Source: Methanofollis sp. UBA420 (lineage in GTDB: Archaea; Halobacteriota; Methanomicrobia; Methanomicrobiales; Methanofollaceae). From it: 64,000 bases of DNA. The notes beneath the pieces are model-generated. The model had not been told where the DNA came from. It saw nothing but the letters and a program-made list of their open reading frames with translations, and did no database searches. The DNA lies in contig NZ_DAGX01000005.1 of the NCBI RefSeq assembly GCF_002498315.1, positions 550,567 through 614,566 of the forward strand, given 5' to 3'. Made by a program: the position numbers and the translations under genes. Numbering within the stretch: the stretch's first letter is position 1; each line of letters starts with the position of its first letter. This document shows positions 22,126-30,507 of the stretch, in pieces.

Positions 22126-22949
22126 AAGCAGCGGAAATACTCGAACTGACCGATCTCATATGTGTCGAGGACTCGTTCGCCGACCTCGCGGACCCGGCGT
22201 CGGCGGACCCCATCCTCTCCCTTGACCCCGAGGCCGGAAAACTCCTCGTCGACGAGAACGAGGACCTCATGGCCGTCGCGTTCAGGAGCGGCGGCGCGTG
22301 GTACGCGGCGAACTACCTCTTCCACACCCCGGCGACAGAGGTGATCGACCTCTTTGAAGGGACGGACGGAGAGATCTACCAGGAGGACAGAGACGTCTGG
22401 ACCGGCGCGGTGCGGGAGTATTACAGCGCCGCGATCCTGAGAGAGGTCAAACCGTCGATCGAGGACATCCCGCCTGACAGGCCGGGCAAGATCGCGGGCC
22501 TCGTCACAGAGGTCTGGGGCAGGCAGGAGGGGGCCGTCTGTATCGACTGCTGCTGTGGCTCAGGTGTCGGCGCCGCCGCACTCAGGTCGGCCGGGATGCG
22601 GACGCTCGCCTACGACCACGACCCCGCTCTTCTTGCCCGCGGCTTCGAGGAGGGGCGTCTGGTGCCGGCAGAGACTGCGTGCATCGACGGGACGATGGCG
22701 ACCACCTATTTCAGGCCGGTCCCCTACGGGACGGCATTTATGATGGGGACGATCCGCTCCTTCGACAGCGGAATATGGGAGAGACTCACCCTCGAACTTC
22801 TGGCCCTCTCAGAGGAGACGCTCATCACCGTCGCCACGGAGGAGGAGGCCCGCATGGTCGCGGCCTGGTGCCGCTCTGCCGGGCGGACGCCCGAAGTCAG
22901 GGAGAGCGACCGCGATCCCCTCTATGACCGCTGGGTCTGCCTCTCCTGA
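22122..22949 (+). CDS. SAM-methyltransferase-like protein coupled to the bactofilin gene
   Basis: This 275-residue protein has an N-terminal alpha/beta region (SLDPEAGKLLVDENEDLMAV) and then CIDCCCGSGVGAAALRSAGM followed by TLAYDHDPALLARGF, which looks like a class I methyltransferase glycine loop and the acidic end of strand 2. A later GTAFMMGTIRSFDSGIWERL might be the next strands. I do not recognise a specific family and the substrate is unknown. GGAGGAAGC precedes the ATG, which overlaps the bactofilin stop by 4 bp, so the two products probably act together. Confidence 0.65.
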   Translation: MKAAEILELTDLICVEDSFADLADPASADPILSLDPEAGKLLVDENEDLMAVAFRSGGAWYAANYLFHTPATEVIDLFEGTDGEIYQEDRDVWTGAVREYYSAAILREVKPSIEDIPPDRPGKIAGLVTEVWGRQEGAVCIDCCCGSGVGAAALRSAGMRTLAYDHDPALLARGFEEGRLVPAETACIDGTMATTYFRPVPYGTAFMMGTIRSFDSGIWERLTLELLALSEETLITVATEEEARMVAAWCRSAGRTPEVRESDRDPLYDRWVCLS

Positions 22950-22974
22950 GACCTGAACACGTCAAAAGAGAAAT

Positions 22975-23166
22975 TTATTCGCAACTTTCATATTTTTTGA
23001 GTCTTTCCAGTATCTCACCGACAGGGGGGAGTTTCTCTGCATTCCTCTCAAGAAGGGCCCGCACCCCGTCCCCGGATGTCACGATTTTTTCGCAGTCGAG
23101 GCCGTCCCCGGTGATCTGTGCGGCAATCGATCGTGCCTCTTGTGGTGTTGAAACTGTGGAGTCCAT
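22975..23166 (-). CDS. small hypothetical protein
   Basis: This 63-residue protein begins MDSTVSTPQEARSIAAQITG and ends in a helix ILERLKKYESCE. No family is recognised. It has its own promoter-like AT-rich segment (TTTAATATAATATTAC on the minus strand, about 23196-23211), well placed for a transcript starting a few bases before the ATG at 23166. In-frame starts at 23190 and 23196 are also possible. It converges on the methyltransferase-like gene. Confidence 0.5.
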   Translation of the reverse strand: MDSTVSTPQEARSIAAQITGDGLDCEKIVTSGDGVRALLERNAEKLPPVGEILERLKKYESCE

Positions 23167-23196
23167 GCCCGCGCCTCGTGTACCATACATAATCAA

Positions 23197-23427
23197 GTAA
23201 TATTATATTAAAGTATCTAATTTCATGGCGCTGCATCGGCCAGATATCATATGAAAATCCAAGAAAATTCTGGCAAAAATCAGATTGCCACGTTGAAAAT
23301 GCACCATAAAGGAGAAAAGATATCACAGACCCTCAAACGCCCATCGCAGCGCGGGGGAGAGATGCACCAAAGTACAGGGCAGAACACAAAAGATCGGGCC
23401 TTTTCCGGCCCGGGACAGGGAGAGGCC
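23197..23427. other. intergenic region
   Basis: This stretch is AT-rich near 23197-23220 (the minus-strand promoter) and has no convincing gene. It separates the small gene at 22975-23166 from the end of the helicase gene. No repeat or RNA gene was recognised. Confidence 0.5.
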
Positions 23428-25449
23428 CTACGACCTCTCCTCCCCCGCTTTCGTGCCGTCGATCTCGGCGGCGATCATCAGGGGGCCCTCCATCTCGCGG
23501 ACAAGGTCGCGGACGCGCATCAATTTCTCGACGCCGATGAAGTGGCGGGCCATCACCCTGGCCAGATCGGTGAGTTCGATCTCACCCTTCTTCCTTTTCA
23601 CCAGTTTTGTCTCGATCAGGGTCTGGAGGACAGGTTCGAGACTGCCGACCATCAGCCGCTCCATCCACTGTATCTGCGCCTCGTCGCCGTGACAGGCGAC
23701 GGCGTTCGCGGCAAATTCCTCGGAACTCCCTTCGAGGTCATAGACAGGGGCGACCTCCTCCATCTCGCCCTTCAGGAGAAGGATCGCCATCTCCTCCTCG
23801 GTCGCCTTCGAGGTCTTCGAGTAGGTCGCGCCGGGTTCGGCGAGGATGACGATCCTGCCCTGGTCATGGAAGTCGGGACGCCCGGCACGGCCGAGCATCT
23901 GGTTGAACTCCTGCACGCTGAGCCACTTGATCCCCATCGCCAGAGCGTCGAAGATCACCTGGGATGCCGGGAAGTCCACGCCCGCGGCGAGAGCCGCGGT
24001 CGTGACGACGCAGGCGATCTTCTGCGAGGCGAAGAGGTCCTCGACCTGGCGGCGCTCCTGCGAGGTGAGGCCCGAGTGGTACGGCCTGGCCACGTTCTGG
24101 CCCAGGGCATCTGCAAGGGTGTGGCACCGCGACCGGGCATTCGTGAAGACGATCGTCTGCCCGTGATACCCCTTCGAGGACCGCCGCCCGAACTCCTCCT
24201 TCACCATCGACTTGATGAACTGGATCTTCTTCTTCTTCTCGCAGAAGATCAGGTGGCGTTCGAGAGGGACGGGCCTGCTGTCGTAGCGCACGAGTTTCGC
24301 GCCGAGTTTTCGTGCAAGGACGCTCGGGGCCCCGATGGTCGCCGAGAGATACAGGAACTGGGCCTTCGGCGAGGCGTATTTGATCCGTGCGATGAGGCCG
24401 TCTAGACGGTGGCCCCTCTCGGGTTCTTCGAGGTTCTGGACCTCGTCGATCACCACGGTGCCGATGTCCGCGAGGGTCTTCCCGTTCCGGAAGACCGTGT
24501 CGACTCCTTCGTACGTGCCCACGATGATCTCGGCGCGGGTGTTCCTCTCGCCGACAGGCCGCGTCTCCGGGAGGTTGAGACGGCTCCTCCCGGTCTGGAG
24601 GGAGACGGAGGCGATGCCCTTGTAGCGTTCCCTGAAACGGAGATATTTCTGATTTGCAAGGGCGACGAGAGGGACAAGGAAGAGGAGACGGCCCTTCCCT
24701 TCGAGCAGATTCTTGAGCCCGGCCATCTCGCCGACAAAGGTCTTGCCGCTTGCCGTCGCCGAGACGACCAGAAGGTCCTGGCGTTCAAGGAGACCGGCAT
24801 TGACGGCAAGCTGCTGGACAGGCGTGAGATACTCGACGCCCGAGGCCTTTGCAAAGGCGGGGGGCACAGGCAGCTGCGTGATGTGCTGCGTATCGATCGG
24901 CTCCACCGCCTCCATGCGGTCGAAGAGCGTCTGGGAGGAGTCACGCTGCTCCGGCTGGAGGAGGGAGAGCACACGGTCCACGTCGCGGTACGAGTCGAGG
25001 AGGCTCCTGATATGCGAGAACGACCTCGTGCCGAAACGGCCCACATAGCCCATCTCCCGCCGCAGTTCCCTCTCGGCGCACTCCATGCAGATATGCTCCC
25101 TGCCGAAGCGCACGCCGTTCTTCTTTGACAGCGGGGTTACCTTGTCTTCGAGGAGGCAGATGCGGCAGAGTTTCACCTCTGCCGGGGGGACCTGGAAGTC
25201 CCCGAGAAATGCCAGGAGTCCGGGCTCGGGTTTCGTGATCCTGACGTCGGACCCCCGGATCAGGTCGATCAGTTTCTTTGTCGGGACATTCTGGTAATTT
25301 CTCCGCCCGGATGCGCGGAGTTTCAGGTTTGTCGGCCGATACCCGCGGGTAGAATGGGCGAGTTCGAAGACCCCGGTCTCCCTGACAGACCGCCCGTCAA
25401 AAAGAATGAGTTTATATGAGCCCCGTTGCGGGGCGATGATGACAATCAT
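23428..25449 (-). CDS. DEAD/DEAH-box helicase with N-terminal DUF5814 and zinc motif
   Basis: This 673-residue superfamily 2 helicase has an N-terminal archaeal region (about 1-90), a zinc-binding pair CRIC/CMEC (Cys95, 98, 121, 124), Walker A ATASGKT (231-237), motif II DEVQ (335-338), SAT motif (YLSATIGAP) and the C-terminal RecA-like half with TNARSRCHTLADAL and QMLGRAGRPDFHDQGR. The end is like Ski2/Hel308-type proteins in its GRAGRP motif. Role in DNA or RNA metabolism is unknown. Its ATG overlaps the stop of the upstream regulator by ATGA, so it is the third gene of a three-gene minus-strand operon. Confidence 0.87.
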   Translation of the reverse strand: MIVIIAPQRGSYKLILFDGRSVRETGVFELAHSTRGYRPTNLKLRASGRRNYQNVPTKKLIDLIRGSDVRITKPEPGLLAFLGDFQVPPAEVKLCRICLLEDKVTPLSKKNGVRFGREHICMECAERELRREMGYVGRFGTRSFSHIRSLLDSYRDVDRVLSLLQPEQRDSSQTLFDRMEAVEPIDTQHITQLPVPPAFAKASGVEYLTPVQQLAVNAGLLERQDLLVVSATASGKTFVGEMAGLKNLLEGKGRLLFLVPLVALANQKYLRFRERYKGIASVSLQTGRSRLNLPETRPVGERNTRAEIIVGTYEGVDTVFRNGKTLADIGTVVIDEVQNLEEPERGHRLDGLIARIKYASPKAQFLYLSATIGAPSVLARKLGAKLVRYDSRPVPLERHLIFCEKKKKIQFIKSMVKEEFGRRSSKGYHGQTIVFTNARSRCHTLADALGQNVARPYHSGLTSQERRQVEDLFASQKIACVVTTAALAAGVDFPASQVIFDALAMGIKWLSVQEFNQMLGRAGRPDFHDQGRIVILAEPGATYSKTSKATEEEMAILLLKGEMEEVAPVYDLEGSSEEFAANAVACHGDEAQIQWMERLMVGSLEPVLQTLIETKLVKRKKGEIELTDLARVMARHFIGVEKLMRVRDLVREMEGPLMIAAEIDGTKAGEERS

Positions 25450-26261
25450 GGAATGATAAGGTCGTGGATGGTGTAGTTCAGCCCTGCACTCTCAAGGCGC
25501 TTGAGAAAATCGGTGAACTCCTCGTCGACGATGAGGACCGCACACTCGACACCGTGGAAGGCGGCCTCGACCGCACCTTCCCGCGAGCCGAAGGTGATGT
25601 CGGGCTCCCGGCCTGCCGCCCGCAGGGCGATAGCCGCTTCAAGCCCGACGACCCCGACCATCTGCACCCCGGCAAGGACCTTCTGCATCCCGGCAAGGTC
25701 GACCTTCCGCGAGCCCCCTCTCTCGATCCGCGGCACCTTGAGGACGCGGACCGTCCCCTCGGTATGGTCGATCAGCCCGGTGAGTTGCGCGATCCCGACG
25801 TCCTGCCCGGCGACGGCATCGGCGATCACCTCGCCCATCGCGTTCTGTGACTCCTTCGCGGCGTACAGCCAGCCGTCCTTCATATAGACACCGACAACGT
25901 CGCCTTCCTTCAGGTTCCCGGCAGCGATCGCGGGCCAGACCCGCACCTTCTGGATCACGTCGCGGGTGACATGCCGGGCATAACTCTCCAGCACCTCGGC
26001 ATTGTTCAGCACCCACTCGATCCCTTCTTTCGTCACCTCGTATCTGCCACGGCCGTAGGCAGATATAAAACCGTCGTCGGCAAGTTCCCGGATGTACTCG
26101 GAGACCGCCTGCGGCGTCACGCCCATCTTCTCGGCGATCTCCTGCTGGCGGACCGCGGGCTGGTGCTCGGCGACCTCGACAAGGATCTGGAACCTGGTGA
26201 TCTCGCGTTTACTCCGCAGGAGAGTGGCGAGGGGGTCCTCACCGGCCGTTGTTGTCGGCAT
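25446..26261 (-). CDS. winged-helix transcriptional regulator, COG1497-like
   Basis: This 271-residue protein has an N-terminal winged helix (residues about 20-75, RQQEIAEKMGVTPQAVSEYIRELADDGFISAYGRG) and a long C-terminal domain with KEGDVVGVYMKDGWLYAA, IAQLTGLIDHTEGTVRVLKV and FGSREGAVEAAFHGVECAVL, the usual COG1497 layout; the C-terminal domain may bind a ligand. The start at 26261 (MPTTTAGEDP) overlaps the previous gene by 23 bp. Target genes are unknown. Confidence 0.8.
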   Translation of the reverse strand: MPTTTAGEDPLATLLRSKREITRFQILVEVAEHQPAVRQQEIAEKMGVTPQAVSEYIRELADDGFISAYGRGRYEVTKEGIEWVLNNAEVLESYARHVTRDVIQKVRVWPAIAAGNLKEGDVVGVYMKDGWLYAAKESQNAMGEVIADAVAGQDVGIAQLTGLIDHTEGTVRVLKVPRIERGGSRKVDLAGMQKVLAGVQMVGVVGLEAAIALRAAGREPDITFGSREGAVEAAFHGVECAVLIVDEEFTDFLKRLESAGLNYTIHDLIIP

Positions 26262-26757
26262 AGACAAGCCCCTGCCCCTTGACGTCAAGGTGCGGAATCC
26301 TCTTGGAGAGTGCCTTGACAAAGAGAGACGACACCCCGAACTTCCGGCCGATATCGGAGATGGACGAGTTTCCGGTCTTCAGTTCGTCATCGATATTGGA
26401 TACGAGTGTCCGCAGGTTATCGTCCGTGGACAGGGCGATGTAGATCAGGTCTGCAAGGTCGGTCATCGTGCACTGGAAACTTGCCCTGAAGGTGCCATAG
26501 GTCGTCCTGTATTCCTTGCACGGCTTCTGGCCTGGCTTGGGCATCCGCCACTGCTCCTCGATGAGGTTCCCCTTCCTGAGTATCGAGAGGCAGGAGGCGA
26601 CGCAGGCTTGTTCTCCGCACTGCTCACAGAGCTCGTCCTCGGTCATCCAGTTCTTGTTGAGCAGTTCATACATCTGTTTGAACTTTGGATTATTGAATGT
26701 GAGCAGCAGCGGAACCATTTCAACGGGATCATTCACAATCCGAATATGACCTGTCAC
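26239..26757 (-). CDS. ArsR-like HTH transcriptional regulator
   Basis: This 172-residue protein has HIRIVNDPVEMVPLLLTFNN, a helical region with PKFKQMYELLNKNWMTEDEL and two cysteine pairs (CEQCGEQACVASC) that could bind metal, and a second HTH-like segment (SSISDIGRKFGVSSLFVKAL). It matches archaeal ArsR-type regulators by pattern. The start is the GTG at 26757; an ATG at 26718 is a plausible alternative given the position of the TATA-like element at about 26767-26778. It diverges from hypF, so it could regulate hydrogenase maturation, but this is only positional. Confidence 0.65.
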   Translation of the reverse strand: MTGHIRIVNDPVEMVPLLLTFNNPKFKQMYELLNKNWMTEDELCEQCGEQACVASCLSILRKGNLIEEQWRMPKPGQKPCKEYRTTYGTFRASFQCTMTDLADLIYIALSTDDNLRTLVSNIDDELKTGNSSISDIGRKFGVSSLFVKALSKRIPHLDVKGQGLVYADNNGR

Positions 26758-26769
26758 GCAAAAACCCTA

Positions 26770-26777
26770 TTTATATA
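26770..26777 (+). promoter_or_regulatory. TATA box for hypF
   Basis: TTTATATA, preceded by A-rich bases that could be a BRE, lies 38-45 bp upstream of the hypF ATG, giving a predicted transcript start near 26798. On the opposite strand the same AT tract could serve the divergent ArsR-like gene. Confidence 0.5.
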
Positions 26778-26814
26778 TCGCCTTATGACCCAATAAATTT
26801 TTGCAGGTTACACA

Positions 26815-29034
26815 ATGCAGAACAGGGGAAAGATCATCATCCGCGGAATTGTCCAGGGGGTTGGATTTCGTCCCTTTGTCTATGCCTGCGCCGGGAAATT
26901 CGGCATTTCAGGGTGGGTGAAAAACCTCGGGAGCCGTGTCGAGGTGGCCGCTGCCGGTGCGCGCTTTCCCGAGTTCGTGGACGCCGTATCGAAGGGCACG
27001 CCTCTCTCCGTTATCGACTCGGTGGAGGTGCTCCCCCTCGACGACGCGGTGGCCCCGGGTTTTTCCATTCTCTCAAGCGGCACCGGGGCCCTCGACGGGA
27101 TGATCCCCCCGGACGTGGCGATCTGCGACGCGTGTGTCAGGGACATCGATACGCCCGGCGGCCGGTACGCGGGCTACTGGGCGACATCGTGTGTGAACTG
27201 CGGGCCGCGGTACAGCATCATCAGGACGCTCCCGTACGACCGGGAAAGGACGGCGATGGAAGAGTTCCCGATGTGCGACGCCTGCGGGGCGGAGTACACC
27301 GATCCGGCCTGCCGCCGGCACCATGCCCAGACGATCGCCTGCGACGCCTGCGGCCCGTCCCTCCTCCTCCTCGGCCCTGACGGGAGGGGGGTCGCGTGCG
27401 GCGACCCGGTGGCGGAGGCGGCGGCACTCCTGGATGCCGGGAAGGTCCTTGCGGTCAGGGGCGTCGGCGGCTTCCACCTCGCCTGTGTCGAGGAGGCGGC
27501 GGGCACTCTCAAGGCCCGTCTCGGGCGGACCGAACAGCCCCTCGCGGTGATGGTGCGGGACGACGCAGCAGCAGCGCGGTACGCCGCCCTCTCCCCCGAG
27601 GAGGAGGAGGCCCTGCACAGCCGTGTCAGGCCGATCGTCGTCGCAAAAAAACGTGACGCCCATGCCCATACCGGGATCTCGTCCCTCCATACCATCGGCG
27701 TCATGCTGCCGTACACCGGCCTCCACCACCTCCTCTTTGCCCGTCTCTCCCATGACCTGCTGATCATGACGAGCGCGAACATGCCGGGCACCCCGATGAT
27801 CACCGACACGGAGAACGCGGTCAGGGGCCTCAAGGGGCAGGCCGACGCCTTCCTGGTCCACAGCCGCGAGATCGTGAACCGCTGCGACGACTCGGTGGTG
27901 CGGGACGGCTACATCATCAGACTCTCCCGCGGCATCGCCCCGAAGAGGAAGGCGGTCGATCTCGGGACGCGGTGCATCCTCGGCGTCGGCCCGGAACTGA
28001 ACGCCACGACGACGATCTACAGGAACGGTTTTGCGGTGACCTCGCCCCATATCGGGAACGTGAGGAACCCGACGACCCTCGCCTACCTGCAGGAGACGGT
28101 GGAGAAGATCGGCCGCCTCCTCGGCGCGGAGGTCGAGGTGGTCGCCCACGACCTCCACCCCGGTTTTCTCTCGACGCGCTATGCCCGCGACCTCGCCGAC
28201 GAGAGAGGAGCGGACCTCGTCGCGGTCCAGCACCACCGCGCTCACATCGCGGCGGTGACAGCGGAGGAGTGCGTCGGCATCGCCATCGACGGCGTCGGCT
28301 ACGGCGACGACGGCACGGTCTGGGGCGGCGAGGTCTTTGCCGGCGCGGTGCCTGACCTGAAGAGAGTCGCGCACATCGAGGCTGTGCCGATGCCGGGCGG
28401 CGACCTGGCGACAAAGTTCCCGGAACGGATGCTCTACGGCATCCTCCCGGAGGAAGCGACCCGCGACCTCCTCGCCGCCCGCGGCTGGGGCGAGGTCGAA
28501 CTCGGCGTCCTCGGGCGGCAGGTCGAGAGGCGGTTCAACACTCCCATGACGAGCAGCACCGGGCGTGTCCTGGACGGGGCCTCGGCCCTCCTCGGCATCT
28601 GCCGGGAGCGGACCTATGACGGCGAGCCCGCGATGAAGCTGGAGGCGGCGGCGGCAGAGGGGACTCCCGCAGACTGGGACCTCTCCTTCGGCAGCGACGG
28701 ATCCTGCGAGGTCTTGAAGACGACCGACCTCCTGCGGACCGCGGCCAGGGCGCAGGCCGCGGGCGGGCGGGCCGCGGACATCGCCGCCTCGGTGCAGCAC
28801 AACCTCGCCCGCGGCGTCGCCGCCCTCGCGGTCCATGCGGCCGAAGAGCGCGGGATCAGGATGGTCGCCCTCTCCGGCGGTGTCGCCTACAACGCGGCGA
28901 TCAGGGAGACGATCCGCTCGTGCGTCGAGACGGCGGGCCTCTCCTTCGTCACCAGCCGCGAGTACCCCCTCGGCGACGGCTGCATCAGTTACGGGCAGTG
29001 CGTCTGGGCCGGGGCGGTGACGCGGGAGAGGTAG
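26815..29034 (+). CDS. hypF: carbamoyltransferase HypF (hydrogenase maturation)
   Basis: HypF makes the carbamoyl group that HypE dehydrates to the CN ligands of NiFe hydrogenases. The 739-residue protein has the N-terminal acylphosphatase domain (IIIRGIVQGVGFRPFVYACAG), the four-zinc-finger-like segment (CDACVRDI, CVNCGPRYSI, CDACGAEY, CDACGPSL), the YrdC-like domain (VLAVRGVGGFHLAC, LPYTGLHHLLF, MTSANMPGTP) and the Kae1-like domain (VQHHRAHIAAVTAEE, IDGVGYGDDGTVWGGEVF, LSGGVAYNAAIRE). It is full length. No other hyp gene is in view. Confidence 0.97.
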   Translation: MQNRGKIIIRGIVQGVGFRPFVYACAGKFGISGWVKNLGSRVEVAAAGARFPEFVDAVSKGTPLSVIDSVEVLPLDDAVAPGFSILSSGTGALDGMIPPDVAICDACVRDIDTPGGRYAGYWATSCVNCGPRYSIIRTLPYDRERTAMEEFPMCDACGAEYTDPACRRHHAQTIACDACGPSLLLLGPDGRGVACGDPVAEAAALLDAGKVLAVRGVGGFHLACVEEAAGTLKARLGRTEQPLAVMVRDDAAAARYAALSPEEEEALHSRVRPIVVAKKRDAHAHTGISSLHTIGVMLPYTGLHHLLFARLSHDLLIMTSANMPGTPMITDTENAVRGLKGQADAFLVHSREIVNRCDDSVVRDGYIIRLSRGIAPKRKAVDLGTRCILGVGPELNATTTIYRNGFAVTSPHIGNVRNPTTLAYLQETVEKIGRLLGAEVEVVAHDLHPGFLSTRYARDLADERGADLVAVQHHRAHIAAVTAEECVGIAIDGVGYGDDGTVWGGEVFAGAVPDLKRVAHIEAVPMPGGDLATKFPERMLYGILPEEATRDLLAARGWGEVELGVLGRQVERRFNTPMTSSTGRVLDGASALLGICRERTYDGEPAMKLEAAAAEGTPADWDLSFGSDGSCEVLKTTDLLRTAARAQAAGGRAADIAASVQHNLARGVAALAVHAAEERGIRMVALSGGVAYNAAIRETIRSCVETAGLSFVTSREYPLGDGCISYGQCVWAGAVTRER

Positions 29035-29070
29035 GAGGGGACTGATCATCAGGAGACCTCCCTTCCTAAT

Positions 29071-29119
29071 AGGATAGGGTCGGGGAAGAGCGACGAGAAT
29101 ATGCTGAGGAGGAGGTGCC
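29071..29119. repeat. fragment of the mosaic intergenic repeat
   Basis: AGGATAGGGTCGGGGAAGAG followed by CGACGAGAATATGCTGAGGA aligns with the inner block of copy C (about 53872-53920, GGATAGGATCGGGAAGAGCG) over some 50 bases. It lies in the gap after hypF. The hairpin modules of the full copies are absent. Confidence 0.5.
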
Positions 29120-29143
29120 ATCCACCCCCCCTCATAATGGCGC

Positions 29144-29893
29144 CTACCGCATCCGCGGCAGGGCCGTCCGGCGGTGGATGCTCTGGATAAAGGAGTTCAG
29201 GGACCTCTTCTGTTTTTCAAGAACCGTGCGATCGATATGCTGCCGCGCCAGTTCCTCCTCCAGGATCGCATCGACCTTTGCAATCCAGGCGGCGGCGTAC
29301 TCGCCCGTCTCCCCGTCTGCCTGAAGGCGCCCGATACCCTCGAAGACCGTCTCGAAGAAGCAGAACTTGTCGAAGAAGAGGTCGGAGACCGCGGCCCGGA
29401 TCCGGTCCCGCATCAGGTACCGCATCGACAGGGCGCCGAAAGAGAGTCTTCCGACAGGTTCGCCCTCCTCGTCGAACCCGGCATAGAAGAGAGACTTCGG
29501 CGTGCCGTTGCCGCCGGCAAGCATCCTGTTCACGGCAAGGAGTGCGTTCCTGTCCGTGGCAAGGTCGCGGAGCGAGTACCGGTCTCGCGGGAGGATGAGA
29601 AACTCATACAGGCAGGGATCGCCTGTCCGCCGGATCAGGGTACGGAAACGCGGGGGACTATCTTCGACCAGATGGAGACAGGTGCGCCCGCAGAGGTCGA
29701 CGACCACCGGCATGGTGTCCCGCGTGAAGGAATCGCCGGCGCGGGCGGAGAAGAAAGCCGACCTGACAGAGGCGAGGAGGTCGTAGAGGGTGCAGGAGAG
29801 GGAGTAGTGGTCGGGTGCGGCAGGATAGCGGCAGGGGACAGAGAACCAGAGGTCGAGAAAAGGCCGGCGATATGGCGACTGTTCCCCGATCAT
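29144..29893 (-). CDS. hypothetical protein
   Basis: I do not recognise this 249-residue protein. It begins MIGEQSPYRRPFLDLWFSVP, contains a beta-rich middle (VVVDLCGRTCLHLVED, PRFRTLIRRTGDPCLYEFLI, GRLSFGALSMRYL) and ends in helices with a basic tail (LARQHIDRTVLEKQKRSLNS). There is no signal peptide or membrane segment, so it is probably cytoplasmic. GGGGTGAGAG directly precedes the ATG. It converges on hypF and its promoter side faces the small gene at 30080. Confidence 0.6.
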   Translation of the reverse strand: MIGEQSPYRRPFLDLWFSVPCRYPAAPDHYSLSCTLYDLLASVRSAFFSARAGDSFTRDTMPVVVDLCGRTCLHLVEDSPPRFRTLIRRTGDPCLYEFLILPRDRYSLRDLATDRNALLAVNRMLAGGNGTPKSLFYAGFDEEGEPVGRLSFGALSMRYLMRDRIRAAVSDLFFDKFCFFETVFEGIGRLQADGETGEYAAAWIAKVDAILEEELARQHIDRTVLEKQKRSLNSFIQSIHRRTALPRMR

Positions 29894-30079
29894 CTCTCAC
29901 CCCGCGGGAGAGATAGGACGCGGGGAACATAAATCTTTGGCAGCCCGCGGCGGGGATCTGAACTGGCCTTGATCTGGCAAAGCATGCCTGAAAGATAAGA
30001 AAAAATAAGAAAAAACCGGGATGATGCCACGAGATGGAACATTTATAATGAAGCAGGACAATCCCGGCACGGTGATGTC

Positions 30080-30274
30080 ATGCAGTGCACCGCATATGCC
30101 CATCTCTCCGACGAAAAAGTGAAGAGACTCCAGGCATTCGAGAAGGAGTTCGGCACTACCCTCGTCGCCTACGAGAAAGTCCCGGCGATCGCCCGCCTCA
30201 ACGAGGACGAGGTCGGAGAGATCAGGGAGAAGGAGAAGAAACTCGGAAAAATTCTCATCGCCTACGAGAAGTGA
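30080..30274 (+). CDS. small charged protein with a duplicated AYEK motif
   Basis: This 64-residue protein has two similar halves: LQAFEKEFGTTLVAYEK and IREKEKKLGKILIAYEK, each a charged helix followed by a beta-like strand and ending AYEK. GGTGATGTC precedes the ATG, a good ribosome binding site. No family name is known to me. It may form a small dimeric or modular fold through internal duplication. It stands alone between the hypothetical gene and the lipoprotein hydrolase. Confidence 0.65.
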   Translation: MQCTAYAHLSDEKVKRLQAFEKEFGTTLVAYEKVPAIARLNEDEVGEIREKEKKLGKILIAYEK

Positions 30275-30507
30275 TCGGTTCCAGGATGGGGCAGGAGTGT
30301 CGGCAGGGAAGAGGCAGAGGCCAGACCTCTTTGAGGAGGGAGACTGATGCCACCTGACCCCCCCCTCTTGAAGATGTGACCGGGCCATCCCCATCTCCCT
30401 CCGGCATGCACACGATTTTTTTCTCCAGAGCCAATCAGATGATTTTTTTGCCAGGATGACCAGATATGTGACACCTATTTTCAGGAGGACGAATTCTGAT
30501 CAAAAAA
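30275..30507. other. intergenic region
   Basis: No gene is seen. A T-run (GATTTTTTTCTCC, 30414-30426) could end the small-gene transcript. TCAGGAGGACG at 30481-30491 is a strong ribosome binding site that seems too far from the first ATG of the next gene (see that entry). Confidence 0.45.

Noticed and set aside
26725..26745. A further TTCACAAT half-site (in ATCATTCACAATCCGAAT) as a regulon operator
   Set aside because: Only one half of the palindrome is present and it lies within the start of the ArsR-like gene; not counted as a site.
27073..29121. Long minus-strand open frame (682 codons) opposite hypF
   Set aside because: It is a shadow of the GC-rich hypF codons: low-complexity His/Arg/Asp composition, no motifs, and hypF is a full and well-conserved gene on the other strand.
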